From: Chloroflexota bacterium
GTDB taxonomy: Bacteria > Chloroflexota > Anaerolineae > JAAEKA01
Length of the DNA stretch: 48,525 nt
NCBI GenBank assembly: GCA_034717495.1
Contig: JAYELL010000101.1
Location: 90,659-139,183, forward strand
Direction of reading: 5' to 3'
A model generated the notes under the pieces. It was not told the DNA's origin and searched no databases. It saw only the letters and a list, made by a program, of their open reading frames with translations. Below, in pieces: positions 24,289 through 33,045 of this stretch. The position numbers and the translations under genes are program-made. The first letter of the stretch is position 1. Each line of letters opens with the position of its first letter.

Positions 24289-27200
24289 ATGTCAAAGGTA
24301 TTCAGTCGCTTCTGTTTGATTGCCGTTTTACTGGTCACCTTCGCCGGGGGCTTCAACAGGTATTCCCTACCTCTCGCCCTGGCCGAGTCTGACGGTCCGC
24401 AATTGCTGCGTACGGAGTCGTCTGGTCTTGTTTTTGATCTCTCCGTGCCATTACCCGTCGTTGAAGAGGTGTCGATTGAAGGCAATCAGTTTCATCGTCT
24501 CGAACTACCAGAATACGGTGCCTATGGCGAAATCGGACAAGCTGAATTACTGCAGCGGGGACTCCTGGTTGGAATTCCGGTCGGTGCAGAGGTCACGGTT
24601 CGTATCCTGGAGACCGAAGTAGAAGAGTTTCCAGAGCCGCTCCACATTGCTCCCGTGTTGAAAAGAGAGATCAACTATGACCCTGAGACCGGCAAGCCTG
24701 ATCTGGTTCCGGGAGTTCTCGAACGGTACTCCCTGGACGAGGGATTCTACACTACCGATGAATTTGCCCCTGCAGATATTGTTGTTGTGGATGAAATCGG
24801 CTTCATTCGCCAGCAGCGGTTTGTCAGGATCGTTCTTCGGCCCTTGCAATATAACCCGGCCACGGGCCAGTTGAGGGTCCACCGCTATCTGCGTGTGGAA
24901 GTAACATTTTCTGGCCAGGAAGCTGGCTGGCTGGCTGGCGGGGAGATCCAGGGGAATGATCCCTTTGATCCTATCCTTCGCAGCCAGCTTCTCAATTTCG
25001 AACAGGCCAGACAATGGCGTGCGCCCCATCGACCAGACCTGCGCGAAGTGGCGCGCAGCAACATTGGCTATCCCGGCGACATGGCCGGCCCCTGGTTCAA
25101 GACCTCGCTAAGACACACCGGCTTGTACAAGGTCACGCTGCAGGAGCTCCAGGATGCCTCTCTGGCCCCGTTGGCAACGGCTGATCCAGCGCTTCTTCAG
25201 GTGTGGCACAATGGAGAGGAACTGGCGGCTACCTTTCACGGCGACGCCGACGCCAGTTTCGACGAGGGCGAAGCGTTGATCTTCTATACCGATGTGCCAC
25301 GCTCCCTGTACAGCGAAACAGACGTCTTCTGGCTGACCGTCGGGAATCAGGCAAGGCGAATGTCGAGTATCGACGCGACGCCGTCTGGCCTGCCGCCGGA
25401 AAGCAGCGTTCCCGAACGTATTCAACTGGAAGAGGACTTTATTTTCCGCCATGACCTGCCAGATTATTCTGCACCGGAGCCAGACTATCCTCGCTGGTAT
25501 TGGGCCGAAATCCATAACTTGTTTAACCCGAACCTGGAAATTTCAGCAGTGCTGAATGACGCAGTAACCAATGGTTACAATGCCACGTTGAGGGTGCGTC
25601 TGATGGGGTGGACCAAAATCCCCGACGTAAATCCAGACCATCACGTGACCGTTTCGGTCAACGGCCACCAGGTCGGAGATCTGTTGTGGGACGGACAGAA
25701 GGAGATTATCGAGCAGGTCCAGTTCCCAGCCTCCCATCTGATTGCCGGGCTGAACACGATCCAGTTTAACGCGCCGGGCGATCTCCCGGGGGTATTCCTG
25801 GATCACTCCTATCTCGATCGGGTGGAACTGGGATATCGCCAATACACCAGGGCTCGAAACGATCGATTATTGTTCGGGTCCGAAAGCTATGGGGCGCTAG
25901 AGTTCGAGATTCAGGGGTTCACCCAACCGGGCGCATTTGTGTTTGACGTGACAGATTCACTGTCGCCGCTTCGATTGACCGGTGTCCAGACCGGAGGAAC
26001 GCATTCGGCAACAGAGGCCGGTCCAACGATCGAAGGACAAACCGACCTGTCCGAAAAGCTGTTTTTGCCGGCCTTCGGCGCGGGCGGCGAAGCAACGTCG
26101 GGCAATATCAGCGTACGGTTTCAACGTTCGTTGAGTGGTGAACACCGCTTTGCAGTGGCTTCGCTCGATGGCATAAACCGCGTTCCGGCCATCGTGCGCG
26201 ACAGGGGTTCTGACCTGCGCAATGTAGCCAATCAGGCCGATTATCTGTTGATCACCCACGATGATTTCGCCGGCGCAGCCGGTTTGCTGCGGGATCACCG
26301 GGCAGGCCAGGGACTTACAACGCTGTTGATCGACGTCCAGGACATTTACGACGAATATTCCGGTGGCCGCCTCGACCCAGGCGCCATCCGCGACTTCGTC
26401 GACTACGCCTATCACAACTGGCAAATGCCGCAACCGACCTACATATTGCTGCTGGGTGGGGGTCATTTTGACTATCGCATGACCACCGGGTCGGCGGGAT
26501 ATCCCAATTTCATTCCCCCCTATTTCGCCTGCGTCGACCCTTGGGTCTGTGAGGTTGCCGTCGACAACGAGTTTGCCGCCGTCAATGGTGCCGATCGTAT
26601 GCCCGACATGGCGATCGGCCGTCTTCCCGCACATGATCTGACCGAGGCCATGGTGATGGTCAACAAGATCATCAGCTATGAAACGGCCCCGCCGCCCGGC
26701 GCGTGGCAACAGACGATCACCTTTGTGGCGGACGACAAGGATAATGCCGGTGATTTCGAAGCCATGTCTGAAGCGGTCATTGCCCAGGTGCCCCAGTCCT
26801 ATGCCATCGATCGAATCTACTTCGATCCAATCCCCGATGACGACGATGGCGAACCTTTCCGCTATCGCACCCAGCCCGAGGCAACCCAGGCCATTCTAGA
26901 CGCAATCAATGAAGGGCGCATGATGGTGAACTGGGCAGGCCACTCGGGCACAACCGGTTGGGCCCATGAACGGCTGTTGAGGGCCAACCCGGCCACTCGC
27001 AACGACATTCTGGAGATGCATAACGGCGCCAGGCTTCCAGTGTTTTTGGATATGGCCTGTCTGAGCGGCAACTTCGCCGATATCTACTATCCAAGTGTTG
27101 AAGCCAGTCTTCTGGGGTGGGACCAGGGAGGGTCGGTAGGAGGATGGGCCGCCACCGGGTTTGGCGTGGCAACGGGACATGATTTGCTGCATCACGGGTT

Positions 27201-27354
27201 TTTCGATGCCCTGTTTCAGCAGGATGTTTCCCAGTTTGGACTGGCAGCGATTGCCGGCAAGGTTCATCTTCAAGCGCAGGGAAGAAGCCTGGACCTGCTT
27301 GATACCTTCGGCTTGCTCGGCGATCCGGCTTTGCAGATTATCACGAATCATTGA
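24289..27354 (+). CDS. Secreted gingipain-type (C25) cysteine peptidase
   Basis: A 1021-residue secreted protein. It has a signal peptide (FCLIAVLLVTFAGGF), a long beta-rich N-terminal region (about 30-640) that may act as prodomain or binding part, and a peptidase C25 domain (about 650-1015). Conserved elements are YLLITHDDFAGAAGLL, RDFVDYAYHNWQ, YILLLGGGHFDYR and MAIGRLPA. Catalytic candidates are H885 in NWAGHSGTTGW and C924 in LDMACLSGNF, the usual His/Cys pair. The C-terminal LLGDPALQI ends the domain; no Ig-like or type IX sorting domain follows. GGGAG lies upstream of the ATG. It is paired with a second C25 gene at 28668. Substrates unknown. Confidence 0.88.
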   Translation: MSKVFSRFCLIAVLLVTFAGGFNRYSLPLALAESDGPQLLRTESSGLVFDLSVPLPVVEEVSIEGNQFHRLELPEYGAYGEIGQAELLQRGLLVGIPVGAEVTVRILETEVEEFPEPLHIAPVLKREINYDPETGKPDLVPGVLERYSLDEGFYTTDEFAPADIVVVDEIGFIRQQRFVRIVLRPLQYNPATGQLRVHRYLRVEVTFSGQEAGWLAGGEIQGNDPFDPILRSQLLNFEQARQWRAPHRPDLREVARSNIGYPGDMAGPWFKTSLRHTGLYKVTLQELQDASLAPLATADPALLQVWHNGEELAATFHGDADASFDEGEALIFYTDVPRSLYSETDVFWLTVGNQARRMSSIDATPSGLPPESSVPERIQLEEDFIFRHDLPDYSAPEPDYPRWYWAEIHNLFNPNLEISAVLNDAVTNGYNATLRVRLMGWTKIPDVNPDHHVTVSVNGHQVGDLLWDGQKEIIEQVQFPASHLIAGLNTIQFNAPGDLPGVFLDHSYLDRVELGYRQYTRARNDRLLFGSESYGALEFEIQGFTQPGAFVFDVTDSLSPLRLTGVQTGGTHSATEAGPTIEGQTDLSEKLFLPAFGAGGEATSGNISVRFQRSLSGEHRFAVASLDGINRVPAIVRDRGSDLRNVANQADYLLITHDDFAGAAGLLRDHRAGQGLTTLLIDVQDIYDEYSGGRLDPGAIRDFVDYAYHNWQMPQPTYILLLGGGHFDYRMTTGSAGYPNFIPPYFACVDPWVCEVAVDNEFAAVNGADRMPDMAIGRLPAHDLTEAMVMVNKIISYETAPPPGAWQQTITFVADDKDNAGDFEAMSEAVIAQVPQSYAIDRIYFDPIPDDDDGEPFRYRTQPEATQAILDAINEGRMMVNWAGHSGTTGWAHERLLRANPATRNDILEMHNGARLPVFLDMACLSGNFADIYYPSVEASLLGWDQGGSVGGWAATGFGVATGHDLLHHGFFDALFQQDVSQFGLAAIAGKVHLQAQGRSLDLLDTFGLLGDPALQIITNH

Positions 27355-27355
27355 T

Positions 27356-27384
27356 TTGACAGGCCCAAACCCCTATGCTACCAT
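27356..27384 (+). promoter_or_regulatory. Candidate promoter for the FN3 / Pro-Thr protein
   Basis: A perfect TTGACA (27356-27361) starts two bases after the upstream stop codon, then a 17-base spacer and TACCAT (27379-27384). Predicted start is near 27391, giving a leader of about 75 bases that ends in a strong AGGAGG. Confidence 0.5.
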
Positions 27385-27466
27385 CGCCAACTGGTTCGGG
27401 GCTCTCTCAACGACTGATCAGACACCAGTTAAATTTTTTGCCCATTTGCCGACAGGAGGAGAAAAG

Positions 27467-28588
27467 TTGCGCTCAAAACGTCATTCATGGCAGTACATCA
27501 TTGGGCTGTTCGCTCTTGTACTTCTTGTTCTGGGGTTGACAGGTCCAGATGCCTTTTCGGAGGTCGATTTTACTTATTTCAACTTGGAGCAAGGCAATGC
27601 CGGGAACGAAGTTCGAGTCTTGTGGGGCACTGAGACCGAGAGAGATGTAGCAGCTATGCAGGTGCTTCGGCATACCTCCACCGATATTGACGTGGATCTG
27701 GACTGGCAAATCTACGCCGTGCATTTGGAACAGCCTCGGGGCAGTGTCACCAGCGGTGCTGACTATGAATGGATTGACACCGACGTAACACCGGGGGAAA
27801 CATATTTCTACTGGATCCTTGAGATTCGCACTATTGGAGTGCCGGGTGATTACATAGGCCCGGCCCGTTTCCCTGAAACCGCGGGACCAACCGAAACACC
27901 CACGCCCACTCCGACCGATGCACTGCCTGGCAATACGCCAGAGTCAACAGCAACCCACACGCCGACAGCAACTCATACTCCTACGGAAACGTCAGTACCG
28001 CCGACCAATACGCCAACGTCAGTGCAAGTAACCGATACGCCGGTACCGTCGGGCGGAAACCAGCAGCAACAGCCGACCGATACGCCCTTTGTGCCGACAA
28101 ACACGCCGGTCGCAGCCACCGATACGCCGGTGGCCCAGCCTACAAACGCGCCAGTAGGAGAGCCCACCGACACGGCCGTGCCGCCAACCGCCGACGCGGG
28201 CGGCAATGAGCCGGCAGAACTGCCAAGCCCGACCCCTGTACCCCTTGTGGAAAAACCCACGGAGACACCTTTGGTGATCGCGCCCAGGGCGGCCCCCGAT
28301 CAACCTGCGTCCTCTTCCGACTCGAATGAAAGTGGGCAACCGGAAGCGTTAGTTGCAGAAGGCGCTGAGGCGGCAGTTGCCGATACGCCGACGCCCCAGG
28401 TGCTTGCCGCGGCGTCACAGCAAGAGCAGACAGCCCGGGAAGCCCGCCCCACCGCAACGCCGCGTCCTGATAGCAGCGAGCAAGAATCGGGCGATGTGTC
28501 GAGCTTACTGTTGGTGGTCGGTGGTGGAAGTCTCTGCGGCGCCCTGTTGCTGGGACTGCTGGCCCTGTTTGTCTGGTTCAAACGCTAA
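27467..28588 (+). CDS. Surface protein: FN3-like domain, Pro/Thr stalk, C-terminal anchor
   Basis: A 373-residue protein. The start is a TTG at 27467, chosen because AGGAGG (27454-27459) lies seven bases upstream and a signal peptide follows at once (YIIGLFALVLLVLGLTG). An FN3-like domain (about 25-135; VRVLWGTETERDVAAMQVLR, GETYFYWILEI) precedes a stalk of about 180 residues rich in Thr, Pro and later Ala/Glu, with many TDTPV-type units. The C-terminus is a hydrophobic helix ending in a short basic tail (GALLLGLLALFVWFKR). It is related to the smaller protein at 19998. It lies between two C25 peptidase genes and could be their substrate or scaffold; that is inference. Confidence 0.8.
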   Translation: MRSKRHSWQYIIGLFALVLLVLGLTGPDAFSEVDFTYFNLEQGNAGNEVRVLWGTETERDVAAMQVLRHTSTDIDVDLDWQIYAVHLEQPRGSVTSGADYEWIDTDVTPGETYFYWILEIRTIGVPGDYIGPARFPETAGPTETPTPTPTDALPGNTPESTATHTPTATHTPTETSVPPTNTPTSVQVTDTPVPSGGNQQQQPTDTPFVPTNTPVAATDTPVAQPTNAPVGEPTDTAVPPTADAGGNEPAELPSPTPVPLVEKPTETPLVIAPRAAPDQPASSSDSNESGQPEALVAEGAEAAVADTPTPQVLAAASQQEQTAREARPTATPRPDSSEQESGDVSSLLLVVGGGSLCGALLLGLLALFVWFKR

Positions 28589-28606
28589 TAGTGGAACGAA
28601 GATACC

Positions 28607-28638
28607 GAAGCTGCATTCCGATCAAGGTGTGCAGCTTC
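28607..28638 (+). terminator. Hairpin between the stalk protein and second peptidase
   Basis: GAAGCTGCA (28607-28615) pairs perfectly with TGCAGCTTC (28630-28638) around a 14-base loop. A run of six T follows only after 14 bases, so it is not a textbook terminator. It may cut back or stabilise transcript ends ahead of the peptidase gene. Confidence 0.35.
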
Positions 28639-28667
28639 ATGATTGCAAGACTCTTTTTTAGAGGACT

Positions 28668-30902
28668 ATGAACAAGAATTTCAAGAGCCGTTCAGGCCAC
28701 CGGCCATCAACCAGTACCGCCATCGTTGTCATGATCTTGCTCTTTCTGGTCGCTCTGAGCCTGGCAGGTTGTGGCAAGGATGATGGCGAGAAGCGGTCTG
28801 TCGGGAAAACGTCAACCAGCCCGGCCATGGCCTTGCACGATGGCCAGAAAGTGGATGCGGTCAGGATTTTGCTTGATCAGGCTGGCCTGTATCAGGTTTC
28901 TGGCGAGCAACTGGGCTCTGCCGGTTTCGACCTGGCGGCGGGAGAACCGGACCAACTGGTGTTGTCGCTTGGCGGCCAACCGGTGCCCATGACGATCCGG
29001 AACAGCGGCGCCGACCGGGATATCACCTTCTATGGTCGACCGCGTGAGAGCCGCTATGGTGATCAGAATGCCTATCGCCTGGAATGGGCGGAAGATGGGG
29101 AGAATCCCGCCACGGGAATTGAAACTATTGCTGTCACCGCAGCAAAGGGTGAGCCTGTTTCCTCGTTCCGCCAGACATCCAGTCTGGAGGAGTCGCACCA
29201 CTACCTTTCGCAGACACCGGTTGACACCGATCACTGGCTCTGGCAGTCGGTTTTCGCTCCAGGTGAATTTGCCGTACCATTCGACCTGCCGGGCTGGGTA
29301 GGTGGTGATGTCGACCTGGAGGTGTCACTTTGGGCCAACACCGAATCCCCTGAGACCCCCGATCACCATACGATTCTCAAAGTGAACGAGCAGATCGTCG
29401 ACGACTCTTCCTGGGATGGCCGTGGCTGGGAAACACTTTCTGCAACAGTGCCTGCATCTGCTCTGAAGCCTGTGGGCAATGAGCTGGTGATCGAAGCGCC
29501 CGGGGACACTGATGCAATCGTGGATGTCGTCTACCTGGACCGGGTGGATATGATCTACGATCGTGAGATGGTTGCTGATCAAGGCCGACTGCGATTCCAG
29601 ATTGACGGCGGTGATCCTGCAGCGATTCAGGGCCTTGATGACACTGAGGTGTTATTGTGGGATGTGAGCGAAGCGGACCAACCCCGTGCGTTGGAAGGAT
29701 TCGAACTCGCAGGGAATAGCTTGAGTTTTCAGAATCGACAGGCAGATGGTCCGCGGACCTATGCAGTAGCCGACTCCGACGCAAGGCTGACCCCTCTGGC
29801 GATTGAGCCTGTTTTGGGTGCAGACCTGCGAGAAAATCCAGAGGGCGCCGACTACATTGCCGTGGTCCACCCTGATTTCGAAGAGGCTCTGCAACCCTTG
29901 ATGGAGTTCCGGCGATCTCAGGGGTACCGGGTGACCGTGGCTTCAATTGCCGACGTCTACGATTCCTTCAGCGACGGCAATCCCGATCCGGCAGCCATCC
30001 GCGACTATATGATCTATGCCAGCGAAAACTGGCCCGACCCCGCCCCTCGCTTTCTGCTTCTGGTGGGAGATGCCAGTTACGATTTTAAGGGTTTCACACC
30101 GGATGCTACTTCTGTCTATGTGCCAACCTATTTGATGGATACTCACTTCGTCGGTGAGACAGCCAGCGATAACTGGTTCGTCACACTGGATGGCAAAGAT
30201 GGAAAACCTGACATGGCGGTAGGAAGAATTCCTGCCCAAACTGCCGGGCAGGTCGAAACCGTGGTAGCAAAGACCCTGGCTTACGAACGTGATCCCGATG
30301 CAGCCCAGTGGTCGGGGCGAGCCTTGTTCGTAGCGGACGACAAGCAAGATAATTTCCAGGCCATATCCGATGATCTGGCGAACGACTACCTGCCCGACTC
30401 TTACAGCGTAAGCAAGGTTTATCTGGGTGAAACAGACGATCCAGGGGATGAGATCATGGAGTCTCTCAACCAGGGTGTGGGACTGGTCACCTATGTGGGC
30501 CACGGCAGCATGAATGTGTGGGCCCAGGAGAAGATCTTTCAAACCGATGATGTACAATCTCTGGAAAACGATTCCGCTTTGCCCTTCATGATGACCATGA
30601 CCTGTTTGGTGGGCTACTTCCATCATCCCCAGGCGACCAGCATGGGCGAGGAGTTGTTATTCAAGACCGATGGCGGGGTGGTTGCGGCCCTGGTGCCTAC
30701 CAGCGAGAGCCTGGCCGACGATCAGCGCGATCTGGCGGTCAATATCTACACCCACCTTTTCGAAGGAGCGGATACGGTCGGCGAGGCAATCATGCTCGGT
30801 AAAAAAGACCTGATTCTTGATCGTGACATCATGCAGGATTTGATTGAGACATTCACTTTATTGGGTGACCCTGCTCTGGTGTTCCAACGACCGGGCGGGT
30901 AG
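28668..30902 (+). CDS. Gingipain-type (C25) cysteine peptidase, lipoprotein
   Basis: A 744-residue lipoprotein. The signal peptide ends in a clear lipobox (FLVALSLAGC), which would tether the enzyme to the membrane surface. A beta-rich N-terminal region similar to the first C25 protein is followed by the peptidase domain (about 390-740): YIAVVHPDFEEAL, RDYMIYASENWP, FLLLVGDASYDFKG and MAVGRIPAQT. The catalytic pair reads as H612 (VTYVGHGSMNVWA) and C646 (MTMTCLVGYFHHP). The ribosome-binding site GAGGA is very close to the ATG. It is the second C25 enzyme of the pair and differs mainly in being shorter and lipid-anchored. Confidence 0.88.
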   Translation: MNKNFKSRSGHRPSTSTAIVVMILLFLVALSLAGCGKDDGEKRSVGKTSTSPAMALHDGQKVDAVRILLDQAGLYQVSGEQLGSAGFDLAAGEPDQLVLSLGGQPVPMTIRNSGADRDITFYGRPRESRYGDQNAYRLEWAEDGENPATGIETIAVTAAKGEPVSSFRQTSSLEESHHYLSQTPVDTDHWLWQSVFAPGEFAVPFDLPGWVGGDVDLEVSLWANTESPETPDHHTILKVNEQIVDDSSWDGRGWETLSATVPASALKPVGNELVIEAPGDTDAIVDVVYLDRVDMIYDREMVADQGRLRFQIDGGDPAAIQGLDDTEVLLWDVSEADQPRALEGFELAGNSLSFQNRQADGPRTYAVADSDARLTPLAIEPVLGADLRENPEGADYIAVVHPDFEEALQPLMEFRRSQGYRVTVASIADVYDSFSDGNPDPAAIRDYMIYASENWPDPAPRFLLLVGDASYDFKGFTPDATSVYVPTYLMDTHFVGETASDNWFVTLDGKDGKPDMAVGRIPAQTAGQVETVVAKTLAYERDPDAAQWSGRALFVADDKQDNFQAISDDLANDYLPDSYSVSKVYLGETDDPGDEIMESLNQGVGLVTYVGHGSMNVWAQEKIFQTDDVQSLENDSALPFMMTMTCLVGYFHHPQATSMGEELLFKTDGGVVAALVPTSESLADDQRDLAVNIYTHLFEGADTVGEAIMLGKKDLILDRDIMQDLIETFTLLGDPALVFQRPGG

Positions 30903-31011
30903 CGAAGGTCAACCCCCAGGTCCCGATTGGCGCTGATTTGCCAAATGGGACCGTAGAGCGATAATCGGAGCTGGCAGCTATCGACCGCAGTTGACCGTGA
31001 AAATGTATAAC

Positions 31012-31069
31012 GTACAACCGCCGCCGGCGGGGGCTCGAGGAGCTAAGCGGGCGGCGGTTTCTGTTGTAC
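31012..31069. terminator. Long hairpin between convergent genes
   Basis: GTACAACCGCCGCC (31012-31025) pairs with GGCGGCGGTTTCTGTTGTAC (31050-31069), with a 6-base bulge. A small inner hairpin GCTCGAGGAGC sits in the loop. It stands between a plus-strand gene ending at 30902 and a minus-strand gene ending at 31104, the right place for a shared terminator. A clear T-run is missing. The rest of 30903-31103 shows nothing else. Confidence 0.5.
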
Positions 31070-31103
31070 CGGGTTTGTCAAGGGACCAGGGCTTCGAAAG
31101 CCA

Positions 31104-31907
31104 CTAATAATGGGCGAGACTCCCGTCAACTTTGGCCCTGTGAACCGCTTGGCGGAAGATCAGAAGGCTCGCTGGCACCAGGATGATCCCGAAAATGCTC
31201 AGCGCAAAAATAAACGGCATCAGCTCGGAAAAGGATGCATCGTTCAGCAGCGCCAGCCGCATGGCGGCGAGCGAGTAGGTGATTGGCAGAAGGCGCGATA
31301 GGGTCTGGAGCCATTCCGGCATCAACGCGATGGGATAATAGACGCCCCCCAGCAGAAGTGAGATGCCATTGAACAGCACCGTTACCGGATCGCCTCGCTT
31401 CAGGACCATGATAAAACTGGCGGCGATAATGCCGATGGCCGTCATGGTGATGATCGTCAACAGCAGGATGACCAGGGCCCCTGGAATGTTGCCTGTGCTG
31501 AGATTCACGTCAAACAGCAGCGCTCCCAGGGCCAGATAGACGAAAACCTGGAAGGTCACGAAACCATAATCGTAGATGCTGCTCGACAGGATGATCGTAC
31601 TCAGGCGGGTTGGTGTCAACAACATGGCTTCCAGTGTTCCAGTTGTCTGGGCCTCGCGGATAGTTCTGGCGAAACTATTTAGACCCACGCCGAAATAGCC
31701 TGAAAAGGCGAGCCCGATCAACACAAAGGAGAAGTAATCACCGTTGTAGTTTTCGAGGTAAGGCGCGGCCGAATCGCCAACTAACAGGCTCAGGAAGTAA
31801 AAGATAAGAAGATTGAACAAGGTGCCAAAGAACTGGAGTACAAAGGCAAAGCGATAGCTTAGCTGAATTTGCCAGTCACGGCGCAGGAAGGCGATTGCTC
31901 TGGTCAT
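31104..31907 (-). CDS. ABC-2 type transporter permease
   Basis: A 267-residue membrane protein with six hydrophobic helices and the ABC-2 permease pattern. A short cytosolic N-terminus (RAIAFLRRDWQIQLSYRF) leads into the first helix. The stretch GTLEAMLLTPTRLSTIILSS is the conserved coupling-loop region, and GGVYYPIALMPEWLQTLSRL is the typical segment before the last helices. It pairs with the ATPase gene 11 bases upstream to form an exporter. The cargo (drug, lipid or polysaccharide) cannot be read from the sequence. Confidence 0.9.
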   Translation of the reverse strand: MTRAIAFLRRDWQIQLSYRFAFVLQFFGTLFNLLIFYFLSLLVGDSAAPYLENYNGDYFSFVLIGLAFSGYFGVGLNSFARTIREAQTTGTLEAMLLTPTRLSTIILSSSIYDYGFVTFQVFVYLALGALLFDVNLSTGNIPGALVILLLTIITMTAIGIIAASFIMVLKRGDPVTVLFNGISLLLGGVYYPIALMPEWLQTLSRLLPITYSLAAMRLALLNDASFSELMPFIFALSIFGIILVPASLLIFRQAVHRAKVDGSLAHY

Positions 31908-31918
31908 GGCAGCTTGAT

Positions 31919-32935
31919 TTACTGCGACTCGGTGAATCTCTGGAAAACCTGTTCAAGAGATGCCCGGTCCCGGCTGATGTCGAACACCTGGCCACCCGCT
32001 TTGGAAATCTGGTCGATCAGAGCTGCCAGAGCTTGCTCATTGTCGATGGCCTGCAGTTCAATGGTCCAGGCGCCGTCGCCATCCAACGGCGTGGCAGTCA
32101 ACTGGCCGTCGATGTTGTCTGTCAGGTCTCGGGGCCCGGAGCCGAGATGGCCTACTTTCAGACGATAGGTAACGGTAGGACCGAAAGCGGCTCGCAACTC
32201 GTCCGGTGCGCCACTTGCCTTCAGTTGGCCATGGTCCATGATGCCGATTCTATCGCACAGTCGCTCCGCCTCATCCAGGCGATGGGTCGTCAAGAGGATG
32301 GTCATGCCCTCTTTTTGCAGGAGTTCGTTTTCAATGAACTGATGCAGGGCAAAGGTAGCCGTTGGATCGAGACTGCGGGTTGGTTCATCCAGAAAGAGAA
32401 GTCGCGGGTTAGGGAGAAGGGCTCTGGCAATGCTCAGACGCTGCTTTTGTCCACTGGAGTAGGTCCTGAAGGGCCTATCCGCCTGGTCCAGCAACCCGAC
32501 CTGCTGAAGCAACGTGTTGGACCTTTTCTGACTGTCATCTCGGTTTAGCCCATAGAGAGAGGCAAAGAAGGCAAGGTTCCGACGCCCACTCAAGCGCCAG
32601 TAGAAACTTCGCTCATCGCCGCTGGCCATGCCGATCATCTCACGGATTTTCTGGGCCTGTGTGAGGTCAGCGCCGAAGATGGCAGCGGTGCCGCTGCTTG
32701 GAACGACGACGGTGCAGAGTAGCTTGATCAGCGTGGTTTTGCCAGCGCCGTTTGGGCCTAAGAGACCGAAGAGTTCGCCGGCGCGTACCTGCAGAGAGAC
32801 CTGGTCGACGGCAGTAATGGTATCGCGTCCGTCCTCCTTGTCGGTGGAGCGGGAGCGAATCCCCAGTCGCCACCGGTTGCCAGGTGTGGTAAAATGCTTG
32901 CTCAAACGTTCGGTCTCGATTGCAAGAGCGGCCAT
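31919..32935 (-). CDS. ABC transporter ATP-binding protein (DrrA/NatA-like)
   Basis: A 338-residue ATPase. Motifs: Walker A GLLGPNGAGKTT, Q-loop region RRNLAFFASLYGL, signature YSSGQKQRLSIARA, Walker B LLFLDEPTRSLD, and switch histidine LLTTHRLDEAE. About 100 residues after the core form a C-terminal extension common in exporters of this class. It energises the permease encoded next. A TATAAT lies seven bases before its ATG, so the message may be leaderless. The gene is divergent from the large secreted hydrolase at 33046, sharing an intergenic region of about 110 bases. Confidence 0.92.
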   Translation of the reverse strand: MAALAIETERLSKHFTTPGNRWRLGIRSRSTDKEDGRDTITAVDQVSLQVRAGELFGLLGPNGAGKTTLIKLLCTVVVPSSGTAAIFGADLTQAQKIREMIGMASGDERSFYWRLSGRRNLAFFASLYGLNRDDSQKRSNTLLQQVGLLDQADRPFRTYSSGQKQRLSIARALLPNPRLLFLDEPTRSLDPTATFALHQFIENELLQKEGMTILLTTHRLDEAERLCDRIGIMDHGQLKASGAPDELRAAFGPTVTYRLKVGHLGSGPRDLTDNIDGQLTATPLDGDGAWTIELQAIDNEQALAALIDQISKAGGQVFDISRDRASLEQVFQRFTESQ

Positions 32936-32942
32936 GGCTGCG

Positions 32943-32948
32943 ATTATA
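32943..32948 (-). promoter_or_regulatory. -10 element of a possibly leaderless promoter
   Basis: Read on the minus strand 32948-32943 is TATAAT, followed by seven bases (CGCAGCC) and the ATG of the ATPase gene. Transcription should start at the start codon. No convincing -35 was found 16-18 bases upstream. Confidence 0.5.
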
Positions 32949-33045
32949 CCACGCTGCTTTTGAAGTGAGCGAATTGGCCTTCTGGAGGGGGATGTTGGCC
33001 ATCACCAATGCAGTGGGCTCTGAGACAAGCGCCGAGAGGATACCC

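Noticed and set aside
24029-24319. 96-codon frame upstream of the first C25 peptidase
   Set aside because: It runs into the peptidase gene, has no domain, and the composition is unlike neighbours. A weak ribosome-binding context; left out.
24289-30902. Type IX secretion system suggested by the C25 peptidases
   Set aside because: No Por/Gld genes, no outer-membrane proteins and no C-terminal sorting domain were seen; the family resemblance alone does not support it.
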